DNA of 54,085 nt from Smittium mucronatum (GCA_001953115.1 LSSL01000405.1:1-54085); one strand, 5' to 3'; shown: positions 1-10,899, counted from the stretch's first letter. Program-made: numbers and translations. The notes: generated by a model from the sequence alone, not told the origin.

Positions 1-2919
1 TATATATATTTTTTTTTTTTAAAAAAAAAAAAAAAAAACTTGTATTTATTGAACATTGGATTATTTTAAATTTTTTTTAGGACACGAGTGAAATATTCAA
101 TGCGAAGTTTTTCATATATCTGCTGCAATTACAGCTAGTTAGTTGACTGTTGAAATTTTTCTATTCCACGTATGTGATAGTTTCACACACGAGAAGCGTT
201 TATAGATATAGTAGATCTATAACCATTAAAAAAATAAACCCATTTACCGAAACCCGCAACAAGTCAAAAAAAAAATTCTTTAAACTTTTCTTATTTCCAA
301 TAAAAAAATAAATAAATAAAATATTATGTAGCCAATATAAATCGCAGCTTATAAAATATGATCAACTTGAGAATTCTATAATAATTACGATTGATAAGTT
401 TCATCTAATTATTTTTTTAGATATAATTTCTATAATCCAATCTTTTTTAAAAAAACGACACTAAATATATATCTATATTTTTTTTATGATTAGTAAAATA
501 AAAAAGCGGATCTCAATATAAACCAAATCATTACAAATCAATTTCAAAAAAATAGATATTATATAGACGAAGATAAGATCTGATATCTAAAGCAAATGCA
601 TCGTTTTAACATATTAATTTATCAGGCTTGTTTATTTATTAATATAGAATAATATGGCTTAGTTTTCACATCCCTTATTATATTACTTTTATAATATAGC
701 AAAAGTGCTACTAAAAGTGCAAGATGGGTGAGGTGTAGCATTTTTCCATCATCATTAATTCACTCAAATGAATTAAATGTCACATACCTGTGAATAATTA
801 GAAAAAGAAAGAAAATCATTACGTGGAAATGATGGAAACTTTTCAAAACCAAATTTAATGCTACTAGAATAAAACAAAATCACGTTACCCTTAAAGACTT
901 TGAATTAGAGGAAAAATTGCTTTCAGAGTATGTTTTTTTTTGTAAACCTTTTATTTCTTGTTTTTTAGAAGTGATATAAAGATAATTCCCATAAAGCTTG
1001 AGAACTTTATGAGAAAATTATCATTACAAGAAACGAAAAAAACATCTAGAGAAAACCTCTAGAGAAAAGAGGGTGCGGCTATAGATAAACTAAAAGTATT
1101 TTCCTTTTTTTTTATTAATTATTAATAATTTTATTTAATAAATCCACTATAAAATCCGAAGCAAACAAAAAAGTGACATGACGAATAGAATTGCTATAAA
1201 AAATAATCAAGGGTTTTGTTTTTGATCCCATGGTAATTTTTTAATAGACTCTTTTTTTTTTCTCGTTTTTATATCTCACTACCATTGCTAATTATTATGC
1301 GATAAGATCATAGTTTATGACAGTTGTATTGGGGAAAACGTATCGTGTATTCTTCGGGCTATTCTTTTCCCGAAATTATTTATTCTATCATATTATTTCC
1401 ATTTTTGACATGGACAAACATTTCGATTTCGAATTTATGTATTCTTTAACCGATATAATGAAAATCTTGAGAATTGAATAGCATATTGTTTTGAAAAAAT
1501 TCCTTTAAAAGAACATACAGTCCGATCAAAATTATATCGTATTCTCTTTTGATTGTTTAGTTTTTAAAAAGTTTAAAAGCTGAGCAATCCGCTCGAATAT
1601 AATCAATATTCTCTGGTTAGATGCAATGAAAGCGATAATGGCGAGAATAATTATTTCAAAAAAAAGCCATTAATGCAAATACGGAATTGATTAGGGGATT
1701 TGTTATTTTTATTAAACAGACATCTTAAAAAGGGGGTGGGCATAAAGACGGTTAGATAAATTTGGTTGATTTTTTATTAATGAATTTATACCGGATAATT
1801 TTAAAAATATATCGTAAACTTCCTTGTTTTAAAATGAATAATAATTGTTTTAGAAACAATGACATGATATACTAAAAATAATAATCTATCATTTAGAAAT
1901 ACAATAAAATATCCTAATAAACGAGACACTATCTAACTTGGTGCAGAAAAAATACTCATTTTTTCCGATCAGATTGGTACGTAATAACATCACATCTATA
2001 TTTAAATTTTAATAAAAATGAATTTGTTACTGCGATATTACAAACCATTTTAGCCATTTTTTTTAAAAAAAAGAATAAGATCCTAAAAGGTTGTGAATGA
2101 ATCACTATTGAAAAAGCAATTAAGGCGTAAAAGATTGTCATATCTTTGCAGAGGTTTTGCATAAAAAATACAGATAACCTCTTTAGATCATCTATATTAG
2201 TTCATACCCATTCTAATTTTATTAGTTGGTGATGATATGTTTAGAAAAAAAATCATCAAAACGTAACTTAATAAATCTTATTATGTCTTTTTTTGAACGC
2301 CTTGACCGGTAAACTACCCCTTTTTTAAAAAAAATTCCTCTTAATCTCCGCCTCCGCCTCCGCATCAACAACATTGATTCTTTTATATATGAATGATATG
2401 GGTAAAAAAATCTCTTTAAACCAACTTCCCCCTTATAAAAATTAATGAAACATTATAATATATGCTAATCTTTTTTCCATCTAAACAGAGTGCGTTTTTA
2501 TTTCGTTTATATAAATTTTAAAAGAGTAAAAAGTTAAATCGATAAGGAGGGATCGGGTTTAAGAACATATTGCGGAAACCGAAAACCCAGGAAAAAGTTA
2601 TTAAATTTTTTGATGATTTATAAATTAACATAGTAATATACAAGCTTACCATGGTTACAGCCCCTTTATATTTTTTATGGTAATATGTTCGGAGAAAAGG
2701 TTTTTTTCTAAATGGTATCTGTAAAAAACTTTTTGAAAAAATTCCGAAATATGTGGGGGATATATACATGCCATTTATCCGTCTGGATGTACCAAATATT
2801 TAACACCTCCGGGATTTATATAAAGAAAATCCTATTATTATTAGATTTTCATGATAGTATGGGTGGTTCCTGGTAGATGATGAGTGTGCATTCTTATTTT
2901 TATAAAAAATCAAATACAA
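1..2919. other. A+T-rich flank without a recognisable gene
   Basis: I see no intact coding region here. The window opens with TA repeats, then 12 T followed by 18 A (9-38), which could fold back but is more likely simple-sequence noise. An open stretch of 83 codons on the minus strand (2518-2769) starts with ATG. It is rich in Tyr, Phe and Ile and has no motif I recognise. A stretch of that size is near what chance gives in DNA of this composition. The only other structured item is a GC-rich hexamer repeat at 2346-2363, listed separately. Confidence 0.6.
2346..2363. repeat. (CTCCGC)3 hexamer repeat
   Basis: Three perfect tandem copies of CTCCGC stand out in otherwise A+T-rich DNA. The reverse strand reads GCGGAG. 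No function is evident; this is a short GC-rich microsatellite. Confidence 0.85.
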
Positions 2920-3302
2920 TTAAACGCCTTGTAGAAATGGTCCAGTAGCTAATCTTTTCAGTAATTGTTGCTCAATTCCTTTTTCAAAAACTTTCAAGGC
3001 AACAAACAAAATTTACTATTCCCAAATTTTCCAGAAAAAGCTGTCATAGTCATTCTTGATGAATGTGTGTATGTGATGATTCACCACCTCTTTGATCTAT
3101 TTATTTCTGGAAAAGGTACCCAATATTTAATGTTACCCCATTTTATTGGCTCGATTCTACCCACAACATTATATGTATATTTCACGTAAATTATTTCTGA
3201 AAAAACTATTTCAATTTGGCCAATTGAAACCGCCATTCTTTCTAAAAAAAGTGTACCAGTAGAGCCTTTAACCCTTTTGAGAACACAACATGCTTTCACC
3301 CA
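2920..3302 (-). pseudogene. Coding-like relic, family unknown
   Basis: The minus strand is open for 74 codons from 3302 to 3081, with no ATG at its head and a TAA just upstream. It reads with a normal residue mix (for example GSTGTLFLERMAVSIGQ and YNVVGRIEPIKWGN). In the next frame a second coding-like run follows (VNHHIHTFIKNDYDSFFWK), then two adjacent stops, then about 30 open codons ending in LLKRLATGPFLQGV and a stop at 2920-2922. The frame change lies near 3080. This would fit an eroded gene or transposon fragment. Local GC is higher than in the desert (17 of 60 bases at 3001 by hand count), which favours past coding use. I do not recognise the family, and a plus-strand stretch of similar length overlaps it, so chance is a real alternative. 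Confidence 0.3.
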
Positions 3303-6300
3303 TTAATATTTACGCAAATAAAACATTCCATATAATACACCCTTTGTTTAATAGATACTTAGTAAACATTAACAATAAATCCGTGATAAAAACAATTAAT
3401 TAATTGCATTAACCGATTGAATAATAATAGACTAGAAAATACATTGAACAGTTGATATCGAAATAATATACTGCACGATACCCATTAGTTTTTTTATCGA
3501 AATTCAATGCTAGATTACTTGAGAATAGTCAATCAAGGACAATCAATACCGATTTCTAATAAAAGAATGTTGGTGACTGTACCAAAAACAAAACAAAGGA
3601 TAAAATAATCTCTAAATTTGCCTAGAAATACAGAAAATAATCATATTCATTCGTTTGAGCATTTTCCCGCTATTTTTTTAAACAACTATCAAACAAATTT
3701 ATACAAATGATAATGTGAATATTACAATAATAAAGGAAGCGCTCAATTATGTTTACTTTTAATAAAATTAGGTTATAATAATAATTGAAAAAAGGAAACA
3801 AACAGCCATTTAGCACCTAAAATAACTATAGTGTCAACAATTGCTTATCATTTTCCATACTAATAAACTCATGAAGCGCTTTCACTTTATAGTGAAATAG
3901 AAATAACTTTCAGTCTCCGAAACTATGTAGAGTTTCTATTACCAAAATTTAACATTATCCGTTCGCTGATAAAAAAAAAAAAAAGTAGATTACACATACA
4001 CTATCAAAACAAAAAATTTATGTTGACAAATAAGAGTGGTTAATTTTTTTATTTCTGGCATTGGAAATGTTAGTGGGATTAGACATTTAAAAAGCATTAT
4101 AAGCCTCTAAGTTCAAAGTAGAAACAATATTTAAAACATCGCACAAAAAGTAAGCATTCTGTCATCGCACCAAAAAAAAACGAAAAGAAATATAGTAGCG
4201 CTTTTTACCCTTATATTGCCAGAGAATGGTTCATTATAGCTTTGCTGCGTCGCTTTTTAGCGTACATGATCAAGCAAACATAATGAATAAAAATTTCACT
4301 AGCTATTTGGCTAAGCTAAAACCCTATTTTAAAGTTCTGTTTCAATCCTTATTCTAAAAAAATAACTGTATTTAACTATATTCAAAAATTAATTACAATA
4401 AAAAATTCCGATTGGAATCTAATTCTCTATCCTAAACCTTTTTTTTTTTTTGAGAAAAAAAAAATAATTCAAGAACCTTAATGCGTATCAAATTTGGATA
4501 TTTTCATTGATTCTAGCTTTTGTTTTTTTCATACGTTATATTTAATTTTATTCTAATGAAAAAAATTTGAATATTTTCCATGCTCAAAAAAATGGTGACA
4601 CGAGATATATGATTTCGAGAATTTTTAAAAATGTATCAATAGTGATGTGCTCTGTTTTATTTATTTTTTAATAAAAAAAAAATTAATATATGAAGGTCTT
4701 GTCATATTTGCTCGTTTGTTAATTTACAGTTTATCTCTAAACTCAGCTTCTTACTACCCAAATTGAATCAGATTTATAATCGACACTTTCATCAAAGGGA
4801 TATATAGAAATATACGCCAAGATTTAAAAAATCTTGAAAAAATTTTGCTTTATATTATAGAGCACTTTTTTCAACCCTATCTCGAATTATAAAAGATTTG
4901 TATAGCCGTTTATTTATTGGTAGACTCCTAAATAACTAAATAATCATTGATGATAGTAAAAAATTTATCCCTATATATTGATAGAATCATTTAAATTTTT
5001 GACATTAAGTTTTAAAGCCAAATATATTTTTTTGGTTTAATTATAAATCCCTCCAACCTCTTACCATTAAGTTTTTTTTATATTTTAACTCTTTCAAATT
5101 AAATAAAACTTAGGCCAATTATAAGTGAGTTTGATGGTGAAACAATTGGGGGAAATAAAAATTTTATTAGTTTATAATACGGATAACATTATCACTTTAA
5201 AGCTTTTTAATACCCTTTCCGACCATACACCTACATTAGTAACGGTTTTCTAACCTCCCCCACCTCCATCGCTTCATGTGCACATTTTTGATATATGCCC
5301 ACATATTTTACACTTGTCGTAATTAGGTCAAATATTATCATCTCCATCATTAGCGATTTTGAAAAAAAAAAAATGCGTATTTGTATACGCAATATATTGT
5401 GAATTTATAACATATTTCCCAATTAGCTACTTCTATTTAGAGCTGAATTTTGTAATTAATATTTTGAATTTGTAGTTACTGAATAATATAAACATCAAAT
5501 ATCAATATTTTGATTTTAAACTTTTTTTTTATCACAAAGGAGTGCGGATGAGTCATTTAATTTGAAAAAACTAGCTTCATGAAATGGATTTAGTTGTTTA
5601 ATATAATTATTATTCCCTATATTTTGTTTTTGTGTAAAGTAATTAAGGTTCACTCCCCCATATATTTGAATTGATCGAGTTGGTATTATTTCATGTTTTT
5701 GCCAATTGAACTGGTTTTTTGCTATACACATATTTAGTATTATTAAGTATCACAATCCATTTTTTTTTCAAAAAGATTTGAAAGAGATATCAATAGATAT
5801 TAAAAAAGTCTGTGATACCGAGCAAAATACGATATATATTTTTTATAGTTTTCGAGATTATCAGGCATGTTTGCTACCTTCTCGTTTTCATTCGAGATAA
5901 CACCATTTTGATTTTATAACTAGAATATATTTTTTTACAATATTTACACACAAATGATAGAACTGATCTTGTAAATATCTCTAAAATAAATGATTATAAC
6001 GATTGATTCACATCGTCTCTTCACCTACCTCCTTATTCTACAGACACAAGGCCCCATTGAAAACGCATGGACGAAATAGCGTAATAGCAAAGCAATAAAT
6101 CGTCCTACCATTATAATTATTACAAATTAGGTCTCACCAAGTTGTGAACTAATTGAAAATAAATTCTAAATTATAATGGTACAATACGTCCCAAACTGAT
6201 AAATAGATAAAAACATACTGAACACGTAATCTTTAAAGAAATAGACCAATAAAATCGTAATATTATAAATAAGTTTCTTGACAGATCATCACCCTCTTTC

Positions 6301-8236
6301 AGTATTTCTACTATACATCTTGTTCAAATACAAAAGCGCAAATGTTACATTGTTTTGGTTTCCTCTTCTCCAATATTTCACCTCTCTAAAAAACATTTGT
6401 AATTTCCGATAATTTATTTTATGGTAATATTACATTTATAATCACGGCACTTTTTGTTGAAATATTCCTTTCTCTTAGTAATTGGACAAAAGATAAAAAT
6501 ATCATTAATATTCATCCCTATTCGTAAATGAATAAAATACTATGATCTATTTGCTGAATCTTTTTTTTTGTTTAACCTGTACTCCAATATCCTGTCCAAT
6601 TAATTGTAGTACCAAACCATTCATTACTGCAATTCAACATTTTCGCTGTAAATATTGTTTAATCGATACATATACACCAATAGACTTTTTATCAATATAA
6701 AATCTCAATTATCTAAAACAATCACATTATTTATTATTTTTCTAATTATCTAAAAAACAATTCGTATCCTGCATTCACATTATGTATCGATACAAGTTTT
6801 TTTTATACAAGCAATTATATTATCAAATAGCACATGAGACCTGGACGCTCGGTTTCTTTTTCAACAGAAGTGGGAACTATGATAGTATTGATACAAAGCC
6901 AAGAAAGAAGACCTCCAGCTTGAATTATCCACTGGTTTTATTACTTTTTGATAAAAGGGTTTTCATTGGTAGGTTAATCTCCCTAACAAAAACTATCTTT
7001 TTTATAGTTGGTTAATCCCTTCGAAGTGTGTGGTACAAAAATGACACTCATTATCCAGCCAACACATACTCTTATAATCTTAGTTTGATCCAGTGGTTGG
7101 GTTTATTTTTTACCATCAAATGGAGTGCATTAGATTCCTCGAGTAGGAAGGTTTAGCTAGTTTCGGGTCCGGGTAGGGTCAAGGAATGGGGCTGAATTTT
7201 TACTATCTTGAAAAAAAAGCATATTTTAGGGCCCAACTTCAAAGGTACACAAAAGGCTATGTTACCCAATGTTCCTCTCTTTTAATGCCCACATGTTCCA
7301 TTGTCTCAAATGTAATAAAATAAATGAGCGTCGTTTTTATTTTATTTTTCCCAACACCATGCTCGTACATCCCCCCCTCCCCCCAACCTCAACTTGCGAG
7401 GTGAGCTTTTTCAATGCATTAAAAATTAACAAACAATAATAGCTTTTATTATCAGAAAAAGTCATTCATTTTGTAAAAATTAATCCCCGTTAGTGGCTAA
7501 AAGCATGCGCCCATTATTTAAAACTATAAGAAATAGGCAAAAATTTAAGAAATAGCTAAAACTAGTAATGGCCAAAATTTTGTTACTTGATTCCTATTAC
7601 AGTGTTGATAGGAATATGGCGTTGTTTTTCATAGTCCATATAGAAAATTTTGACTAATTAAAAATTTTAAACCTAGAAAACCCATATTTTGCAGGCGAAA
7701 AATAATATATTTAGCTGAGGTATTATCAACAAGTATTTTTTCACCAAAGCTTTGCATTTAAAATTTGTAAACATTGAAACTAATTAACTTGGTGTAAATG
7801 TAGATTATCGGATATCGGAAAAAAGTTTCTCCCTTGAATTCAAAAGGTAAATAAAAAGATTTCACAAAATCTTGAAAATTCCCTATCCTTCTTCTTTTCC
7901 AATAAAAAATAATGCATACGTGTAAAAAAAACTTTTCGGTAATTGTGAAATTGAAATTACAATTCTGCTATAAAAAAAGAAGCCAATAGGTTCATTTATT
8001 TCGTCTACATGGAAACATGGTGTTTAGTTTGTAATTCATAATTTAATCGATAATTAAGTATCATCGCAATTTATAGATTCTAGGGACGGTTTTCAGCAGA
8101 GTTTTTAAAATCATGCAGTCCCCCTTCCTCTATGCATGCATGCCTTCTAATAGGCCTTTTGTATAAACTACATTAGATACTCTGTACATTTTGTAAATCT
8201 ATCCTAATGGGGTTTGGACGCTATCATTCATTTCAC
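3303..8236. other. A+T-rich intergenic DNA with coding-like patches
   Basis: No intact gene is seen. Two GC-richer patches read like protein. On the plus strand near 6020-6150 one frame contains PIENAW. On the minus strand 6815-7183 one frame contains two open stretches of about 40 codons (including IIRVCVGWIMSVIFV and WIIQAGGLLSWLCINT) but has about seven stops, roughly what chance gives. A 14-base pyrimidine run (C7, T, C6) lies at 7371-7384. The rest is A/T-rich with many homopolymer runs. Confidence 0.6.
7371..7384. repeat. Poly-C tract (C7-T-C6)
   Basis: Thirteen C and one T in 14 bases, about 1.6 kb before the bZIP start codon. The opposite strand is a G-run. No function can be assigned. 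Confidence 0.8.
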
Positions 8237-8280
8237 TTCCCGCTCCTTCCCGCTCCCTCCCCTATACCCCCTTTTCCTTT
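8237..8280 (+). promoter_or_regulatory. Pyrimidine-rich block with tandem TTCCCGCTCC
   Basis: TTCCCGCTCC occurs twice head to tail at 8237-8256 and is followed by CTCCCCTATACCCCC and more C/T. TTCCCGC fits the TTSSCGC core recognised by E2F-family factors, so this could be a paired binding site. Pyrimidine-rich blocks are also common upstream of fungal genes. It lies about 700 bp before the bZIP ATG. The repeat is seen; the regulatory role is inferred. Confidence 0.4.
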
Positions 8281-8340
8281 TAGCAGTAAAACCCTCGGCA
8301 TTTTATTACTTTTTTGTAATATGTTATAAACCCATCGATT

Positions 8341-8445
8341 TTACAAATGCAAATCAATTTTGTTAAATATTGGCCTGAATTACAAATATTGGTTAAATTT
8401 ACAAATTTTAGTTCCACTTACAAATCACCACCAATTTTGCAAACT
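8341..8445 (+). repeat. Degenerate 19-bp tandem repeat carrying TTACAAAT
   Basis: TTACAAAT occurs four times, at 8341-8348, 8380-8387, 8399-8406 and 8418-8425, so starts are 39, 19 and 19 bases apart. The last three copies sit in successive 19-base units; two adjacent units begin AAATATTGG, and later units are more diverged. The array lies 510-614 bases before the bZIP start. Either it is a decayed minisatellite or the octamer is a clustered binding site. The regular spacing is seen; the function is inference. Confidence 0.7.
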
Positions 8446-8488
8446 GCTGAAAATTCTATAATTGATGGTTGAATTGGTTTGGAAAAAA

Positions 8489-8510
8489 AGACGTCAACCC
8501 CTAATCGGGG
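8489..8510 (+). promoter_or_regulatory. CRE-like palindrome next to CCCC-n5-GGGG
   Basis: AGACGTCA (8489-8496) contains the 6-base palindrome GACGTC and differs from the CRE consensus TGACGTCA at one position. bZIP proteins commonly bind ACGT cores. Directly after it, CCCC (8498-8501) and GGGG (8507-8510) flank TAATC, giving a short inverted repeat that includes CCCCT, the yeast stress-response element core. The site is about 460 bp upstream of a bZIP gene, so autoregulation is possible but unproven. Confidence 0.35.
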
Positions 8511-8828
8511 AACATTTGTATTTTCGCTTTTCTCTTTCTATAGTTCAACAATAATAGGATATTTTCCTTGTTCATTACCATTGTTAAGGAGATCGTCAAT
8601 CTGACGAAATATATTCTCCCTCACCACTATTTTATTTATAAATAGCTATTTCCGATTTCCTTAATCTTAGGTTTTAATTGTCTGACTTATTTCTTTATAA
8701 ATCAATCTTTGATTCACATATTTCTTTACTTTTTTTCTCGGTATTGCCAATATATTCATTTTGTTTGATAAATTTTACTCTTTTTTCTTTTTAACTCTCT
8801 TTTCTATACTGCTAATTAATTTGGTGTC

Positions 8829-8849
8829 ATGCCCATTATACATTTATAA
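8829..8849 (+). promoter_or_regulatory. Upstream mini-ORF 1
   Basis: ATG followed by five sense codons and TAA (MPIIHL), 105 bases before the bZIP ATG. It matters only if transcription starts further upstream, which the sequence does not show. Upstream ORFs control translation of GCN4 and related bZIP regulators in fungi. Confidence 0.3.
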
Positions 8850-8880
8850 GTCCGAAGATATCAATTCGTAGTTTTTTTTT

Positions 8881-8892
8881 ATGATAAGATAA
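8881..8892 (+). promoter_or_regulatory. Upstream mini-ORF 2
   Basis: ATG, two codons and TAA (MIR), directly after a run of nine T and 62 bases before the bZIP start. Same caveat as mini-ORF 1: it acts only if it lies inside the transcript. Confidence 0.28.
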
Positions 8893-8954
8893 TAATTTTC
8901 AATCTTCTTATAACTACCAATATTCGCTCAAATATTTTATCTAAGCAAAAAAGT

Positions 8955-10241
8955 ATGCTTTCTCAGTTCAATTCTATAGGTGAAATGCAAAAGAAAAGTT
9001 CAAATCAAGACTTTCAACCGGGCTCAAGTCACCCCTTCAGCTACCCGATTGGTGAAATTCCCCCCCAGGATGGCTTCCAGTTTGATTCAAATGCCGGAAA
9101 TGAAGCTATCTGGGATCAGCCCTTAGTTCTTGGAAATGATTCTGTTGGTATTCCAATAAATATAAATGATCAAAACTCTATGGGTAATATTCCCTACCCC
9201 TTTCCCTTCTTTCAAGACATGGGAAATTATATTCAGGAATCTGCTTCAGAGCAGCAGTCTAAAAACTCCAGGGCTAATGATGCCCCACAATACCCTCAGA
9301 AAATTATACAAGATCTTAACAGGGATTTCACTTTGAATCTTCCTTCAAATAAACCTTCTGATTATAACTCTAATCAATCTTCAAATAGCTATGAAAAATC
9401 TTCGATTAACTATAATGAATTTAATAATTATTTCCAAGGTACTGCGTTTAGTAAAGATCAAGGTAACGTCCAACAACCTCGACCTGATGCTAACAACTTT
9501 GCTGTTCATTATACTTCTATTAATAATGAACTTACCAAGCTCGTTCCTAAATCCAATTCCGACTTTAATATACCTGAGATTAATAAGCGTCAATCTTCTT
9601 CTAAATCTAATACGGTTGATATGAACAACATTATTATTCATAATGGAAACCCCACCTCTGAGCCACAGGCGGGCTCTGCTGAAGTGTTTAAATATAATAA
9701 AATAGATTTTGATCCTGGCTCTCCCACAGATAACTTCAACGATTTTGACAATGAAGCTGATGCTCCTTCTCAGCAAGATTCTGCAAACAACAGCAAAACA
9801 AGCAACTCTGCTGAATCTGTTTCCCAACGTCGCATTGCTAGGCGTCGTGAACGAAATCGTGAGGCTGCAAGAAGAAGTAGAGAACGACGCACACATTACG
9901 TAAATAACCTCAGGAAATATTGTGAAGGTCTTGAACGCGAGAACATGCTCTTAAAAATGAGAAATACCACTTTAGAGCGTGACATTGAAATCATTAGGAC
10001 TTCTGGCTTTCCACCTAGCTCTCGAGCCAACCAAAACATTGTCAAAATGCAAAATGATAACATCAATATCCCTCCGTCCTCTGCCCAGCGGCCTGACCAG
10101 ATCAATATTTCATCCCATCAACAACAGCATTCTTCTCGGAGGGATTCTTTCCCTAATCAGAGATACCCTCAACAACAACCACAACAAGGATTCTACTCTA
10201 GCTTCACTTCGAGTCATAACCCAGATCATAGAAATCTATAG
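8955..10241 (+). CDS. bZIP transcription factor, GCN4-like basic region
   Basis: A 428-residue DNA-binding protein, expected to dimerise and act in the nucleus. Residues 1-285 are low-complexity, rich in Asn, Ser, Gln and Pro, and probably disordered. Residues 250-270 form an acidic/aromatic patch (DFDPGSPTDNFNDFD) typical of activation domains, with an SP site at 256-257. The basic region at about 292-312 contains NREAARRSR, with the family residues N301, A304, A305, S308 and R309. After exactly nine residues the zipper begins, with L319, L326, L333, L340 and I347 in heptad spacing. NxEAARRSR resembles GCN4/CPC1 and plant G-box factors, not AP-1 (NxxAQxxFR) or CREB (AASKCR). The tail (350-428) is Ser/Gln/Pro-rich (PQQQPQQ). 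The ORF is continuous, so no intron is needed. The chosen ATG has A at -3 and no in-frame ATG just upstream. Codons are far GC-richer than the surroundings. Target genes cannot be inferred, and orthology to GCN4 is not shown. Confidence 0.93.
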   Translation: MLSQFNSIGEMQKKSSNQDFQPGSSHPFSYPIGEIPPQDGFQFDSNAGNEAIWDQPLVLGNDSVGIPININDQNSMGNIPYPFPFFQDMGNYIQESASEQQSKNSRANDAPQYPQKIIQDLNRDFTLNLPSNKPSDYNSNQSSNSYEKSSINYNEFNNYFQGTAFSKDQGNVQQPRPDANNFAVHYTSINNELTKLVPKSNSDFNIPEINKRQSSSKSNTVDMNNIIIHNGNPTSEPQAGSAEVFKYNKIDFDPGSPTDNFNDFDNEADAPSQQDSANNSKTSNSAESVSQRRIARRRERNREAARRSRERRTHYVNNLRKYCEGLERENMLLKMRNTTLERDIEIIRTSGFPPSSRANQNIVKMQNDNINIPPSSAQRPDQINISSHQQQHSSRRDSFPNQRYPQQQPQQGFYSSFTSSHNPDHRNL

Positions 10242-10492
10242 TGTATCAATATTAAAAATTATTGAAAAAGTAGCCTTATATTTTTACACGCAATTCACCT
10301 TGTAATTTTAAACAAAAAAAATTATTGAGTTGAATCACCATATTCATACTTAGCATCCAAATACCCATTCTTATCGAACCTATTGTTGATTTTTATTGAC
10401 TGAGCACTTACATATTTGCTATTTCTACCTTTTACTGACTTGACTATTTAAATATTCCTAATTTGAATTTATAAGTACTGAGTTTCATTATA

Positions 10493-10498
10493 AATAAA
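10493..10498 (+). terminator. Candidate polyadenylation signal for the bZIP gene
   Basis: AATAAA lies 252 bases after the bZIP stop codon. The hexamer is the standard eukaryotic poly(A) signal but is frequent in A+T-rich DNA, so the assignment is positional only. Confidence 0.3.
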
Positions 10499-10584
10499 AT
10501 GTTTAACATGAACAGAAATGATTTTCTACAACCTTTGCCATTCAATTTTATGTAAAAGAAGGAACCGAATTAGATATTTTACTT

Positions 10585-10843
10585 TCAAGAATTTTTTAAT
10601 ACGTTCTCTTGTAACTCCTTGGTGTTTTTTACGATCTCATAGATTTCGGAAACATTCGCTTTTTTTATTTGTTGATAGTGCCTGTAATAGCTGCAAGGAT
10701 AGTAAATTTGGTATCCCAAGGGCTGATGATACCTCTGTTAGTCGGCCAGCTGTGCGCCTGAGGGAAATTTGGCTATGTTTACTATTTGATATACACCACC
10801 TGCCACTTCTCCAAATATGATTGATGACTAATGGTAGTCGTAG
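10585..10843 (-). pseudogene. Coding-like relic convergent to the bZIP gene
   Basis: The minus strand is open for 68 codons from 10843 to a TGA at 10637-10639, with no ATG. It has a normal residue mix, for example LRRTAGRLTEVSSALGIPNL and LQLLQAL. At a run of seven A (plus-strand T7 near 10659) the adjacent frame becomes the better one, reading ANVSEIYEIVKNTKELQENV and stopping at 10585-10587. A one-base change in that homopolymer would connect the two, so this could be a frameshifted gene end, an assembly error or chance. GC is gene-like here. It lies about 340 bases after the bZIP stop, in convergent orientation. The plus strand is also open across part of this patch. Family not recognised. 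Confidence 0.3.
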
Positions 10844-10899
10844 CTAGTAATTATGTTCGACCTGAATATACAGGATTACTGCGTGTACGAGTTTCCGGC

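Noticed and set aside
2518..2769. 83-codon ATG-started open frame on the minus strand
   Set aside because: Length is near the chance expectation for this composition, with no motif and no supporting context.
6815..7183. Idea that in-frame TAA/TAG codons in the relics mean a recoded (Gln) genetic code or prove C-to-T mutation
   Set aside because: The 428-codon bZIP gene uses CAA/CAG for Gln and ends in TAG, so the code is standard at that locus. Any stop can be derived from CAA, CAG or CGA by C-to-T, so this is no evidence by itself.
9381..9896. A 171-codon open frame on the minus strand inside the bZIP gene
   Set aside because: It is antisense to the Asn/Ser-rich part of a clear bZIP gene. 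Codon bias in the sense strand (AAT, TCT, GAT) removes stops on the other strand. Residues are Ile/Arg/Val-rich without a motif.
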